A stretch of DNA of 64,000 nucleotides from Anisus vortex (Eukaryota > Mollusca > Gastropoda > Planorbidae), in assembly GCA_949126835.1 (NCBI GenBank), contig OX421507.1, forward strand, positions 32,991,082-33,055,081. Direction: 5' to 3'. Positions 1 through 10,495 of this stretch are shown piece by piece (the stretch's first letter is position 1; every line of letters starts with the position of its first letter). Under the pieces are notes generated by a model. It ran no database searches and was not told the DNA's origin. It saw only the letters and a program-made list of their open reading frames with translations. Both the position numbers and the translations under genes were made by a program.

Positions 1-20
1 CTTTAACTCTCTCCAGGTCA
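1..20 (-). CDS. ABCB1-like: ABCB transporter, start of coding exon 6 (cut by window edge)
   Basis: Twenty bases of an exon following a strong acceptor (pyrimidine run then CCAG at 24-21, minus strand). Joined to the two leftover bases of exon 5 it reads LADDLERVK, matching the family's R-L-x-D-D segment directly after the G-E-L-x-T-R-L motif. It runs off the left end of the window. The remaining helices, both nucleotide-binding domains and the second half of the pump must lie to the left. Confidence 0.82.
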
Positions 21-136
21 CTGGAAAGAAAGAGACGATACAAAGTTTTGTCTTCTTACTATTGTGGATCACATGTCCAGATCGTCTAAATATAGACGAA
101 ACCATCACAGACAACAGGTCTCAATAATAATTATTA

Positions 137-871
137 TTCTGTTTGTATAGCATAATGTTCTGTTTGTATAGCATAATGTTCTGTTTGTATAGCATAATGT
201 TCTGTTTGTATAGCATAATGTTCTGTTTGTATAGCATAATGTTCTGTTTGTATAGCATAATGTTCTGTTTGTATAGCATAATGTTCTGTTTGTATAGCAT
301 AATGTTCTGTTTGTATAGCATAATGTTCTGTTTGTATAGCATAATGTTCTGTTTGTATAGCATAATGTTCTGTTTGTATAGCATAATGTTCTGTTTGTAT
401 AGCATAATGTTCTGTTTGTATAGCATAATGTTCTGTTTGTATAGCATAATGTTCTGTTTGTATAGCATAATGTTCTGTTTGTATAGCATAATGTTCTGTT
501 TGTATAGCATAATATTATGTTTGTATAGCATAATGTTATGTTTGTATAGCATAATGTTCTGTTTGTATAGCATAATGTTCTGTTTGTATAGCATAATGTT
601 CTGTTTGTATAGCATAATGTTCTGTTTGTATAGCATAATGTTCTGTTTGTATAGCATAATGTTCTGTTTGTATAGCATAATGTTCTGTTTGTATAGCATA
701 ATGTTCTGTTTGTATAGCATAATGTTCTGTTTGTATAGCATAATGTTCTGTTTGTATAGCATAATGTTCTGTTTGTATAGCATAATGTTCTGTTTGTATA
801 GCATAATGTTCTGTTTGTATAGCATAATGTTCTGTTTGTATAGCATAATGTTCTGTTTGTATAGCATAATG
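137..871. repeat. 21-bp minisatellite, 35 copies
   Basis: Exactly 35 tandem copies of a 21-bp unit (core TTCTGTTTGTATAGCATAAT), almost identical, with two or three point variants near 510-540. It lies in the intron after ABCB exon 5. All long ORFs here come from the 21-bp (3n) period. The flanks, with ATTATTATT before and GCTCAGAACGC after, look like the 3' tail of the LINE/SINE family seen at 22409-22480, so the array seems to have grown inside such a tail. Confidence 0.95.
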
Positions 872-1426
872 TAAGCTCAGAACGCATTTTAACATTGAGC
901 AACAAACAAATCAATATGGCCTACCAAAACAATCACCACTCAGTCAATCTGTCTTACTTAGCCTACATAATACATACGAAAAGTCATTTGTCAAAAATAA
1001 GAAACTATGGTCTTGCAGTCAAAGAGGTCAACTCACAAATAGATCATATTCTATCAATCGCGTAAACGGTATAAATAGCAATCATACTCCAGAGTCAATA
1101 TGATCAAGCAACCATTAATAAATAGCCTACTGCTAATCACTATTAAACATAAAAAAGACTAAATATCAAAGTAAGCCTACTAAAAGTATAAATGCCAAGA
1201 AAAATAATAATTAAAAAAAGATACACAAACAAAAGTTCTGACACCTATCACAGGTATTTAGGGCCTATAATAAATTCTCAAACGAAAGGTCTGAATGCCA
1301 AACTATAGAATACAAATACGGTATCTCAATGAATGTCATGCACAAACAATAGCCTACATGCCATACGGTTGTACACATATACATCAAACATGTCGTATAT
1401 AGTAAAAAAATAATCAAAGGCCTTAC
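872..1426. other. ABCB intron 5 sequence, no gene seen
   Basis: AT-rich intron between exon 5 and the 21-bp array. The first ~100 bases resemble the tail of the repeat family at 22409-22600 (shared GTAAGCTCAGA and similar spacing of GTCTTACTTA/GTAAGACAG blocks). Nothing else recognisable. Confidence 0.5.
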
Positions 1427-1560
1427 TCTGCCAGTCGTGTGGTGAGCTCTCCACTCTGCTGTTTGTCATACCAACCAATATTCTCGCGGAGTAACGCCTT
1501 GAAGAAAGCCTTGCGTAGCTTCAACGTTTGTCTCTCGCAAACAATTTGAAGAAATGCCAC
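1427..1560 (-). CDS. ABCB1-like: ABCB transporter, coding exon 5 (end of TM2, first intracellular loop)
   Basis: A 134-nt exon between a TTCACAG acceptor and a GTAAGG donor, encoding residues 161-204 plus two bases. The start VAFLQIVCERQTLKLRK and the later ENIGWYDKQQSGELTTRL are closely like the conserved intracellular-loop segment of ABCB1 proteins (R-x-x-x-x-R-x-x-F-F-x-x-x-x-R-x-x-I-G-W-[FY]-D ... G-E-L-x-T-R-L). This loop carries coupling-helix contacts between the membrane and nucleotide-binding domains. The open frame continues into both introns, so the apparent 82-aa ORF start and its last residue are intronic. The true next codon is completed by the exon at 20-1, giving Asp. Confidence 0.94.
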
Positions 1561-2017
1561 CTGTGAACATAGTGACAATACAAAGATGACCATAAACCTT
1601 AGAACTAATTTAATCGTACACACTGTTTTTAATACACTAGAATAAACGAAACATCTTCGGTCGGAAAACATGTAAAAAAAAAAAAAAAAAAACTAGAACA
1701 AATTCAGAAAAGAACTGCAATGTAAGGGTCATTACAAATGAATATTCATACTAGACAACTGTAAAACCATTAGTCAATCACAAAAATTTAGAAATACTGA
1801 AGGCAAGAAAGTTAAAAAGCTAAGCAGTACAATACATCGAATATTAAATTCTAATGTAGAAATACACCAAAAAGTAGCAATGGATTATGCAGACTCTGCA
1901 AGGCACACTAGTAAGGGCGATAAGCGAGCTCTAACAGTGGTGGAATCATTTTTGTCTTCCAGAATTAGAATGTAATTAAATAAAAAACAGCCTTACATTT
2001 TCCGTTTTTTCTTTACC
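1561..2017. other. ABCB intron 4, unannotated part
   Basis: Intron DNA with a pure A-run of about 17 bases at 1674-1690. No coding potential or recognisable element. Confidence 0.5.
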
Positions 2018-2826
2018 CTGAAACAGTAGGGCCTACAGACTCAACAGACTGAAACAGTAGGGCCTACAGACTCAGCAGACTGAAACAGTAGGGCCTACAG
2101 ACTCAGCAGACTGAAACAGTAGGGCCTACAGACTCAGCAGACTGAAACAGTAGGGCCTACAGACTCAGCAGACTGAAACAGTAGGGCCTACAGACTCAGC
2201 AGACTGAAACAGTAGGGCCTACAGACTCAGCAGACTGAAACAGTAGGGCCTACAGACTCAGCAGACTGAAACAGTAGGGCCTACAGACTCAGCAGACTGA
2301 AACAGTAGGGCCTACAGACTCAGCAGACTGAAACAGTAGGGCCTACAGACTCAGCAGACTGAAACAGTAGGGCCTACAGACTCAGCAGACTGAAACAGTA
2401 GGGCCTACAGACTCAGCAGACTGAAACAGTAGGGCCTACAGACTCAGCAGACTGAAACAGTAGGGCCTACAGACTCAGCAGACTGAAACAGTAGGGCCTA
2501 CAGACTCAGCAGACTGAAACAGTAGGGCCTACAGACTCAGCAGACTGAAACAGTAGGGCCTACAGACTCAGCAGACTGAAACAGTAGGGCCTACAGACTC
2601 AGCAGACTGAAACAGTAGGGCCTACAGACTCAGCAGACTGAAACAGTAGGGGGCCTACAGACTCAGCAGACTGAAACAGTAGGGCCTACAGACTCAGCAG
2701 ACTGAAACAGTAGGGGGCCTACAGACTCAGCAGACTGAAACAGTAGGGCCTACAGACTCAGCAGACTGAAACAGTAGGGCCTACAGACTCAGCAGACTGA
2801 AACAGTAGGGCCTACAGACTCAGCAG
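2018..2826. repeat. 31-bp minisatellite, about 26 copies
   Basis: Tandem copies of a 31-bp unit (contains CTGAAACAGTAGGGCCTACA then GACTCAGCAG). Nearly perfect; two units carry two extra G in the G-run. The period is not a multiple of three. It lies in ABCB intron 4. Confidence 0.95.
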
Positions 2827-3600
2827 TTTAATTGCCGTTAAAAGAGACTCAATGTATGCCTATGCATTAGTTAGTAATAGACCGGTGTGCCTTAACATCA
2901 CTCTGGCGGGAAGACGGAAGAAATTTTAACCGATGTAGAAATAAAACTTTTCGGCCTCCAATGATATTTTGACAACACATGTTAAATAGAAGAGAATGAG
3001 AAATGAGTAAGGCCTACGTATCTATTCAGAATATTGCTAGCCTGACAGCTTTGATTCGTTTAAGACGTACATCATTATATTGTCTTTGACACCGGTGTAT
3101 GCCATACCGCTAATGAAAATCTGTATGCTTTAGCGGAATTTTTAGTTTAACAGACCTAAGCATAAGCTTAGGCCTAGGCCTATAGCAGATATTTCGCTCG
3201 CTTTTCCAGCCCAGCTGTTGTCATTTGGCTTAAACTTTCTATAGAAATCGGCAACTTCTTTTTTATCCTTTCTAAATTATTTATAGTTGGATCTTTTAAA
3301 ATATCAAGTTCTATTTCTATGACAAACTGGATTCTAGTCTTTAGGTACTCTCACTGATCTATACAAAAATGGATAGAGCCTCCTTTATAAATCTGTTTAT
3401 TTCTTTTTATAGATCCATGGTTTATAGGCTACCTTAACTATTTGATGCAAGCGGAACATACAATTTTCATACTTCATAGACTTCATAGACATTCACTTAT
3501 CTATATAAGCGAGTACTCTGAATTAACCAACTCTAATTATAACAGGTTAAAGGCCTACGTACTGCAATATAGTGCTATGCACCCCTCAGTACAAGCAACT
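2827..3600. other. ABCB intron 4, unannotated part
   Basis: AT-rich intron sequence between the 31-bp array and the TIR element that starts at 3601. No coding signal. The 128-aa plus-strand ORF that begins here runs into the transposon end and has no supporting features. Confidence 0.45.
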
Positions 3601-5127
3601 AGAGGCCGACCAAAATTTGGTTTCGGCACCGAAAGTAAGCAAATGGCCTTTTTCGGTTTCGGCCGAAGCCAAAATGTTAGCTTTCGGTTTGCTTTCAGTT
3701 TTCGGCCGAAACTTATATTGACTTTCGGTCATCAGCCAAATATATATTATATTTTAACTTTCAAAATTCCGACTGCAACGCTAGTGCTGCACCTATTACT
3801 CTGCTTATGGATAATATCATTTCGTTAAACTGTTGCGAATTAATCTGTAGAACCGGAATTCGGAAGGAAATCATTCAAATATGGTGCCCCACGATTTATT
3901 TATTTATTTTTTTATCTCGAAGAAATATTTTTAAACCCTGTTTGATTCGCACTTAACAATTCCTTAACACTAAATTGCTAGCAAACACTCATTAGTCAGA
4001 GGCTACTCAACTAATAGGCCTATTGTATTTATTTCAAAACATGAATACTGCTTTTGAATTTGCGATACAACTCAGACAACAGCAAACGCAGATGTCAACG
4101 CTTGTCGTCGGCACAACCTTTCGATCTACGTGAGAGGAAAAAAACAACTGAGATTTCCCCAATGATGCTGAACGCGCCTAACAGACAGGCCAATAGACGT
4201 AAGGTTGCGAGATACTTTGAATTCAAAAGGAGGACATAGAGAGACAAAAAGAATGACATATTTAGTGTTTCACAATCCACAATCAGTTCAGTTTTATTAC
4301 AATAGCTGTCAATAATATAATTGTATATTAGTAAAACTGACTTAACATTTTATTTAATGTAGGCCTACACTGAAAAGCAATTTAATATTTGGGCAATTAA
4401 AAAAATAACTTTGCAGCGCATGTAATGTTCTTTTCAAACACGGTTCATTCTTTTCTTGCCGGACTTCTGCAACCCTGGATAGATGTGTCTGGAATTTAAT
4501 TTATATTATACAAATATTCTTTTAATGTGTGCAGCATATAACAGCCACTGATCTATATTACAATTATATAAGTCTACATTCTAAATTCATGACAATACAG
4601 TTTTTGACTTCTCACAATCCAAAATCAGCTAGTTTTTTTTAAAAAGATTTCACCACGTTCTAAAGATCAATGAATCCTACCTAGAAGTTTGGTTTACGTT
4701 TATAAACAAAATAATTTTCTTCAGTATAATCAATGCAAATTTGTCTTTTTTAAACTCTAACTTACGTTGCCCGGGGGGAACCGAAAATCGGTTGAAAATC
4801 GGATTTTTAGAAACGAAAATAGGTTTTGAGAAAAAACGGATATTAACATGCCTAATGTGAAGTAGAAAACTGAAGTTAATACCTATAAAAACGGATTATT
4901 TAATCATCCCAAACAATGGTTGCATATATAGAGTGCCCATAATCTAGTTAATATTAAACACTTTTGAAATATTTTGTTTTGCAATTTCGGTTTGTCTTTC
5001 GGTTTTGGCCGAAGGTGTCGTTAAACTTTTGGTTTCGTCTTCGGTTACGACCGAAAGTCAATTGATATTTTCTGGTATTTCGGTATTTTTCGGACGAAAC
5101 CAAAACATTTAGTTTCGGTCGGCCTCT
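3601..5127. mobile_element. TIR DNA transposon remnant, probably hAT-like
   Basis: Begins AGAGGCCGACC at 3601 and ends with its reverse complement GGTCGGCCTCT at 5127. Multiple TTTCGG/CCGAAA subterminal motifs lie within ~130 bp of each end. I found no convincing flanking duplication, and the ~1.3-kb interior has no intact transposase. It lies inside ABCB intron 4, immediately beside exon 4 (5214). The superfamily is inferred from terminal style only. Confidence 0.65.
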
Positions 5128-5213
5128 TAAAATAATTAAAATTTAACTCTAGGTGATAGATTCAATCTGAAAATGTTTCATTCGTTGAGAAATGAAAAAA
5201 ATAAACAACTTAC

Positions 5214-5365
5214 ATGAATATATGTTGCTGCACAGACACCCAGACCTATATAAATGTACTTCAAGGCGTATTCTGTCATTTTTTCTTCAAATAATTCACC
5301 TATATCAGTACTGTTGCCGAAGGTGTTATTAAATGTAGTTCCATTCACTGTTGTGTTTTGTCCGT
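5214..5365 (-). CDS. ABCB1-like: ABCB transporter, coding exon 4 (extracellular loop 1, TM2)
   Basis: A 152-nt exon between a CTAG acceptor and a GTAAGT donor, completing Tyr110 and encoding residues 111-160. The first part is the extracellular loop with four N-x-S/T sequons close together (in GQNTTVNGTTFNNTFGNST), as expected for the glycosylated first loop of P-glycoproteins. An acidic helix follows (ELFEEKMTEYALKY) and then TM2 (IYIGLGVCAATYIH). It enters in phase 1 and leaves in phase 0. Length and position match the corresponding region of the family. It was found by translating between splice sites. Confidence 0.9.
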
Positions 5366-5706
5366 CTAGAGAAATATAGACACGCTTTTTATGTTAGACG
5401 CTGAGGAGTTTATATATGAAACTCAAACACAATCTTATAACCACTATAAGGGTTTACACTCACAAATACACACACAAAAAGCTAAATAATAATAATAATG
5501 TCTTGTTCTTTAAAATTACATTTAGAAAACAGCTTCTGTTTTTTGTGAGGCATAAATTGATGTTTGTCTGTTGTTGTTTTTTAACATTGTAAAATAACGT
5601 GTCCAAGAGTTAAATTTAACTTGTTGTTGCGTTTAAATATGATTGTAATGCAATAAATTCCATTTTAACTGACCATGGTTGTCGTGGTTAAAAAAAAACA
5701 ACTTAC

Positions 5707-5833
5707 AGCCAATGAAATCATTCGTCATGTTGCCAAAAATGAGAAACAAAAGTGGCCAGGAGGCACCATGTGCCATGGCTGTCAGAAATCCAAGAAAGAT
5801 GAGAAATCTGTCACAGCATGTGGAGAAGGAATA
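5707..5833 (-). CDS. ABCB1-like: ABCB transporter, coding exon 3 (TM1)
   Basis: A 127-nt exon flanked by a CAG acceptor and a GTAAGT donor, encoding residues 68-109 plus one base. It starts YSFSTCCDRFLIFLG, runs through a hydrophobic helix with the motif AHGASWPLLFLIFGNMTNDF, and ends at the extracellular face. The AHG-x-x-x-P-L-x-x-x-x-F-G-x-M-T pattern is the signature of transmembrane helix 1 in ABCB1-type pumps, equivalent to the region after the Walker-free cytosolic leader in vertebrate MDR1. The exon enters in phase 0 and leaves in phase 1. This is one of the strongest pieces of evidence for the family assignment. Confidence 0.92.
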
Positions 5834-5950
5834 CTGGTCGAAACAATGTAACATATATATTAAGAATTACATAAGCTTATATATTAATATAGGCTACAAG
5901 AGCTAAACACATGCAATTTAGTTTGATATAAATCTATCCTTATCCCATAT

Positions 5951-6085
5951 GAGAGAACAAATGTATATAAGTACTCTTTCTTCCCGAGTGGCATCTGGGC
6001 ATGGAATGGGTTGCCTGAACAATCCAGGAAAAGCAGTAACTTAACATCATTTAAAACAGATTTCTCATCATTTATAAAGATTTAA
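5951..6085 (+). pseudogene. LINE ORF2 C-terminal fragment
   Basis: A 44-codon open stretch ending in TAA, containing FFPSGIWAWNGLPEQ and ending with a TDFSSF-type tail. This is the extreme C-terminus typical of jockey/CR1-type LINE polymerases (x-F-F-P-x-x-x-x-x-W-N-x-L-P-E). The bases after the stop (ATGCAAGACTAAACTCGGAC) recur at about 21240, so both are 5'-truncated copies of the same family. It lies in ABCB intron 3. Confidence 0.75.
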
Positions 6086-6377
6086 AGATGCAAGACTAAA
6101 CTCGGACCACGGATAATACTTATTTTTTTAAGTGCGCAATATCATTTACTGGCGAGGCAACGTTTATTTTGCTATTTATGTTGTCACTAACCTAAATAAA
6201 GTAAACATTGTTTTATTATTGTGAATATGCTAATAATATATGCCTAAATATGAGGTTTCTACAGTATAGTGGTTCTCAAACAGGAGTCCAAGGTCCTACG
6301 GAGGTGCCACAAAGCGGTTCTTAAAAGACCTTGAAAGGATTACTTTACTTAGATAAATTTTCAGAAATAGAATATGA

Positions 6378-6857
6378 GCAATAGACAAGGCAATAGACAA
6401 GGCAATAGACAAGGCAATAGACAAGGCAATAGACAAGGCAATAGACAAGGCAATAGACAAGGCAATAGACAAGGCAATAGACAAGGCAATAGACAAGGCA
6501 ATAGACAAGGCAATAGACAAGGCAATAGACAAGGCAATAGACAAGGCAATAGACAAGGCAATAGACAAGGCAATAAACAAGGCAATAGACAAGGCAATAG
6601 ACAAGGCAATAGACAAGGCAATAGACAAGGCAATAGACAAGGCAATAAACAAGGCAATAAACAAGGCAATAGACAAGGCAATAGAGAAGGCAATAGACAA
6701 GGCAATAGACAAGGCAATAGACAAGGCAATAGACAAGGCAATAGACAAGGCAATAGACAAGGCAATAAACAAGGCAATAAACAAGGCAATAGACAAGGCA
6801 ATAGACAAGGCAATAGACAAGGCAATAGACAAGGCAATAGACAAGGCAATAGACAAG
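6378..6857. repeat. 12-bp minisatellite, about 40 copies
   Basis: Tandem 12-bp unit (CAATAGACAAGG) with a few A/G variants. It reads as (NRQG)n on plus and as other 4-aa repeats on minus. This is a by-product of the 3n period, not a gene. It lies inside the hAT relic. Confidence 0.95.
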
Positions 6858-7063
6858 ACCTACGCATTTTTATGAATACTTATTTGATTGTCTACCACTG
6901 AATTAATTTACTTTACTTGTCATTTTAAAAGTCAGCGTTGAGTGAGACTATATCACTTTATAGACATATTATATTCTAAAACTTTCATTTCCCATATTTA
7001 TAATGCCTGAAAAAAAATTACAATTCCGAGTACAGGTTGATATTAGCTTGCAGCAAAGAGACA

Positions 7064-7346
7064 GTCGATCTGATGTGCTGAGAGTTCTGTACACGAACTC
7101 TCTGATGTGCTGAGAGTTATGTACACGAACTATCTGATGTACTGAGAGTTATGTACACGAACTCTCTGATGTGCTGAGAGTTATGTACACGAACTATCTG
7201 ATGTGCTGAGAGTTCTGTACACGAACTCTCTGATGTGCTGAGAGTTATGTACACGAACTCTCTGATGTGCTGAGAGTTCTGTACACGAACTCTCTGATGT
7301 GCTGAGAGTTCTGTACACGAACTCTCTGATGTGCTGAGAGTTCTGT
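7064..7346. repeat. 32-bp minisatellite with an inverted repeat in each unit
   Basis: About nine copies of a 32-bp unit. Most units contain GAGAGTTC-TGTACAC-GAACTCTC, an 8-bp stem with a 7-nt loop. Some units have A variants in the stem that break it rather than compensate. It lies inside the hAT relic. Confidence 0.9.
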
Positions 7347-8215
7347 TCATGAAAATACATCATTTTCCTTGTCGAACTCTTCAGTTTAAATGTGAGTTGG
7401 CTGACAAAATACTTTTGTATTAAATACTTTTGGTCGACATGTTTGAATCAGTGAATTTGATCAACGCGGCATTGCAAAGAAAAGGGATCATAGTGTTTCA
7501 TTGTCAAGAAAAAGTAAAGCCTTCAATAAATGAAGATCAAACTATGAAATGAGAAGCTAGAAACACTACTGAACACAGTAATTGAAATAACGTTGGCGAC
7601 GATATGATTAAAGTGATGAAACATCATTTCTTAGTGAAAAATTTCTCATTATTTTCCTGACCTACAAGAATTCCAAAACTACACTCGATTCCTCAATATC
7701 TCTTTTGTTAGTGACCAGCCTTTAAAAGACAATGCAATTCAAACAAAATGTATAGCTTTATAAAGGCAAAGATAGCTTTATAGCTTGATTCCATTAGCAT
7801 CTACCTAAGTTTGGAAGACGGCTTTCCCCAAATACTAAATCTAAAAACGAAATCCTGGCAAGCGAGAAAAATGGCACAAAAATTGCTTTAGCTCGTAACC
7901 AATGCTCATCCAAACAGAAGAACTGTTACGGGCAAAGCAAAGCTCCCATGCCATTACAATTTAAATGTGATAACTAAATGTTTCATTTACTGAAAATGTA
8001 GATCTAATTACTTTTCAAAAAAAGTTTTTCTTAAATAGTTTTCCAAAAGCTATGTTTATGCTAGTTAATTTATATTGTAAAATTTCAAAGGGGTCGCCAG
8101 CCCCCCCCAAAAATAATTCTAACCATGACGTCCAGGACTAAAATCCGAAAAATGTTTGAGAACCACTGCTGCTATATATTACATTTTACAATATAATATA
8201 TCTTGTTACACTTAC

Positions 8216-8267
8216 CAGTTCTCCGAATGTTGCAGTTCTTTTAGCTTCTTTTTCGGTCTTGTCATCT
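8216..8267 (-). CDS. ABCB1-like: ABCB transporter, coding exon 2
   Basis: A 52-nt exon between a TTTATTTAG acceptor and a GTAAG donor. It completes Lys50 and encodes residues 51-67 (starts DDKTEKEAK, ends TFGEL), the charged segment just before the first membrane helix. It enters in phase 2 and ends in phase 0, matching both neighbours exactly. It is too short to be recognised alone; the call rests on splice signals, phase and the continuous P-glycoprotein-like protein that results. An AG two bases inside the exon gives a possible alternative acceptor, but that would break the frame. Confidence 0.82.
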
Positions 8268-8454
8268 CTAAATAAAAAAAACAAAATAACATTAACAAAT
8301 CTATGAAGATACTTAAATGAAAGATTTTAAGTTGTTTTTTTACAAGTAACCAGAAAAACAGAGTCGGAAGAAAAGCTTGCATGTAGAAATGCAAAAATCT
8401 GATAGAATAACACTTAATTTCAATGTTTAGTTAGACATTAAAATAAAAACACTT

Positions 8455-8570
8455 TTCTTATTCCATACGAAAGTGTAAACATAAAAACGTACTCTTTATT
8501 CCCAATTTATCAGAGGAACATGGAATGGGTTACCTGAACAAACTATGTTATAGGATTTTCAGAGAACAAA
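8455..8570 (+). pseudogene. LINE ORF2 C-terminal fragment, very degenerate
   Basis: Resembles 5940-6030 nucleotide for nucleotide in blocks (TACTCTTTATTCCC, CATGGAATGGGTTACCTGAA), so it is another copy of the same LINE 3' coding end, frameshifted. It is in ABCB intron 2. Confidence 0.55.
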
Positions 8571-8689
8571 CTTAGTAAGGGTAGTGTTGAAACCATTGAC
8601 ACTATAAGTTTAGAAAACTCTACCATTATTCATAAATTTAGAAATTATAAAAGCACTATAAGTTCGGGGGTGGGGGGGGGGGGGAGTGT

Positions 8690-9330
8690 AGCCATTAGAA
8701 ATTACCTTGACCTACTAGATAAAACTAATTGACTAAATTGCGACAATGACGAAATGATTAGTAACAATATATTTATTATGGGAGATTTTAATGCATATAC
8801 CAAAGAGACAGTAGATTACATAACACACTCTATAATGAGTTCTCGCGAGTTATATATAGATATATATGTGTTCAAACAGAGGAAACGCTTAAAAGTTAAG
8901 ATATACTACTTAGACCTATAAATGTACTTAGTACTAAAGCATCGAGTAACTTGAGACATGTGTAAGAACTCTAATATTTTAATAATGAATAGAAGGAAAG
9001 ATTGTGTGTTTTGTTTTGTCATCAAAATCCACGACCACTTTTAATACAGTCATTGATTATATCCTAACAGATAATGGTCTATTCCACAAAATAAATAATT
9101 TAATAATTCACGATTTTGACCATTTATTTTCAGACTTTCACTGTTTGATATCATGTGAATATGAAATTGCTGGGATAGAAAGGGCGGTTAGCGTTAGAAT
9201 TGTAGACATTCTAAATAGATACCAATAAATAAAACTTATCAAACCATGGAACCCACCCAAAAAAAATCTAAATTCATATGGTAGAAATAGAAAATAAAAG
9301 TAGTATTAACCGGAGACTTGATAAATTAAT
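8690..9330 (+). pseudogene. LINE endonuclease-domain relic
   Basis: Plus-strand fragments of an APE-type endonuclease from a non-LTR retrotransposon. IFIMGDFNAYTKE near 8770 has the G-D-F-N-A catalytic motif. The open stretch 9004-9228 contains STTTFNTVIDYIL and FDHLFSDFHCLIS, matching the family's 'S-T-x-D-Y-x-x' and 'S-D-H-x-x-I' motifs. A trailing KPWNPPKKNL near 9243 fits the linker to the reverse transcriptase. Stops and frame changes separate these pieces, so it is dead. A G-run (8666-8684) lies just upstream. It is in ABCB intron 1-2 territory. Confidence 0.7.
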
Positions 9331-9639
9331 AGAAATAATATGGCTTAGATAGCTCTACTGTAAACCACAACAAATAAATAAATAATAAATACTAGAGAAA
9401 ATCAAAAACATTTTAATACAAGCTGCAATTAAAACATTTAGCACAAAACGGTGCCATAGAGACGATAAAAAATATAAGATATAATAAACTTTGATTCACA
9501 CAAAAATGTAAACAAGATTGAATATCATATTTTAAAACTAGAAAAATGAATAGTATTTTCAAAACTAAAGGCTCAGTGGCAGTTTGTAAAACTTCACAGT
9601 AGGGCCTACAAATTAGGCCTATAAATAGAATATTATATT

Positions 9640-10000
9640 AATCATTATTATTTATACTGCGCTTGACTTCATGCTAATAAATTTAGCACGCTTAGTGCGA
9701 TCGGGGTAGAAAATAAATTGCATTGGCAGATGTATTAATACGCAAGGCGGCACGCAGCCAATAGCTAAATAGAAATTTTTAATGTCTTTAAACTCTTTTT
9801 TAAAAGACTATTTTGTCTCAAAATCGCTCAGTGTCTGAAGTAAGCTGTTAGACAAAGAAGGCGTCACAGATTCAAACGAGTGCACTCAAAAGTACTTTTC
9901 GTGTGTCCATTCACCATTCACACTTGAAATTCTACGGAGTGACTGTGATGAGGTGGGCAGTTCTTTTGATGGTGCGTGCTTTGATAAAAGTTTTTGAAGG
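9640..10000 (-). pseudogene. LINE ORF2 3'-end relic, second family
   Basis: Minus-strand degenerate copy of the LINE C-terminus seen intact at 40037-40470. Shared blocks include TTTAAAAGACTATTTTGTC, CTCAGTGTCTGAAGTAAGCTG, AAAGAAGGCGTCAC, GTGTCCATTC and GGAGTGACTGTG. It also retains the tail (GCGCTT...GCTTAGTGCGATC, GGCAGATGTATTA). The reading frame is broken. Confidence 0.75.
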
Positions 10001-10002
10001 TA

Positions 10003-10190
10003 GGAAGGTGCAGTGCCATTCATACATCCGTAGGGAAGGTGCAGTGCCATTCATACATCCATATGGAAGGTGCAGTGCCATTCATACATCCGTAGGGAAG
10101 GTGGAGTGCCATTCATACATCCGTAGGGAAGATGCAGTGCCATTCATACATCCGTAGGGAAGGTGCAGTGCCATTCATACATCCGTAGGT
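10003..10190. repeat. 30-bp minisatellite grown from a LINE relic, 6 copies
   Basis: Six tandem copies of a 30-bp unit (contains AGTGCCATTCATACATCCGT). The unit continues the adjacent LINE relic: it corresponds to the stretch of the 40-kb copy that encodes GDAPYL-type residues. The array is therefore an amplified piece of the dead LINE coding region. Confidence 0.85.
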
Positions 10191-10495
10191 AAGGAACACA
10201 ATTTTGGGATTTATATATGGCGCATTTCCTTGGGTAACGGCCAATGAGGAAACGTTGCCAATCCCTGAGTAAGATCATTTTGTAATAGATCTAGTTTTTA
10301 AAAGTGGGTCAATGTTTATCTAATAAATGAGCAATAATTTGTTATTAATGACTGGGGTAAGGCCCACGGTAAGGCTAAGAAAGCCAAGGTTTGCTGTTAG
10401 TCATTGAAAGTGATTAGAAATTTTCAGAGATTCAACGTTTCCAGTTATTCACCTTTTACAGTGATTCACTATTTACTATCTAAAGCATAGGTTCT

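Larger units (their letters stand above)
6267..8168 (+). mobile_element. hAT transposon relic with degenerate transposase
   Basis: Ends are AGTGGTTCTCAAAC (6268) and its inverse GTTTGAGAACCACTG (8168), the classical hAT terminus. The flanking 8-mers CTACAGTA and CTGCTATA agree at 5 of 8 positions, compatible with a decayed target duplication. Inside, plus-strand translation from about 7439 reads FESVNLINAALQRKGIIVF, like the 'L-N-x-x-L-Q-G-K' segment of ZBED/Charlie-type hAT transposases. Further degenerate similarity (LEDGFPQ) follows near 7805, interrupted by stops. Two minisatellites (6378-6857, 7064-7346) have expanded inside it. It lies in ABCB intron 3. Confidence 0.75.

Noticed and set aside
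105..914. Long ORFs across the 21-bp array on both strands
   Set aside because: Produced by a 3n repeat period; all frames repeat and no gene features exist.
3442..3828. 128-aa ORF on plus
   Set aside because: Straddles the left end of a TIR transposon; no domain, and the content is subterminal repeats.
6296..6901. Three long repeat-peptide ORFs
   Set aside because: 12-bp period open in several frames inside a dead hAT element.
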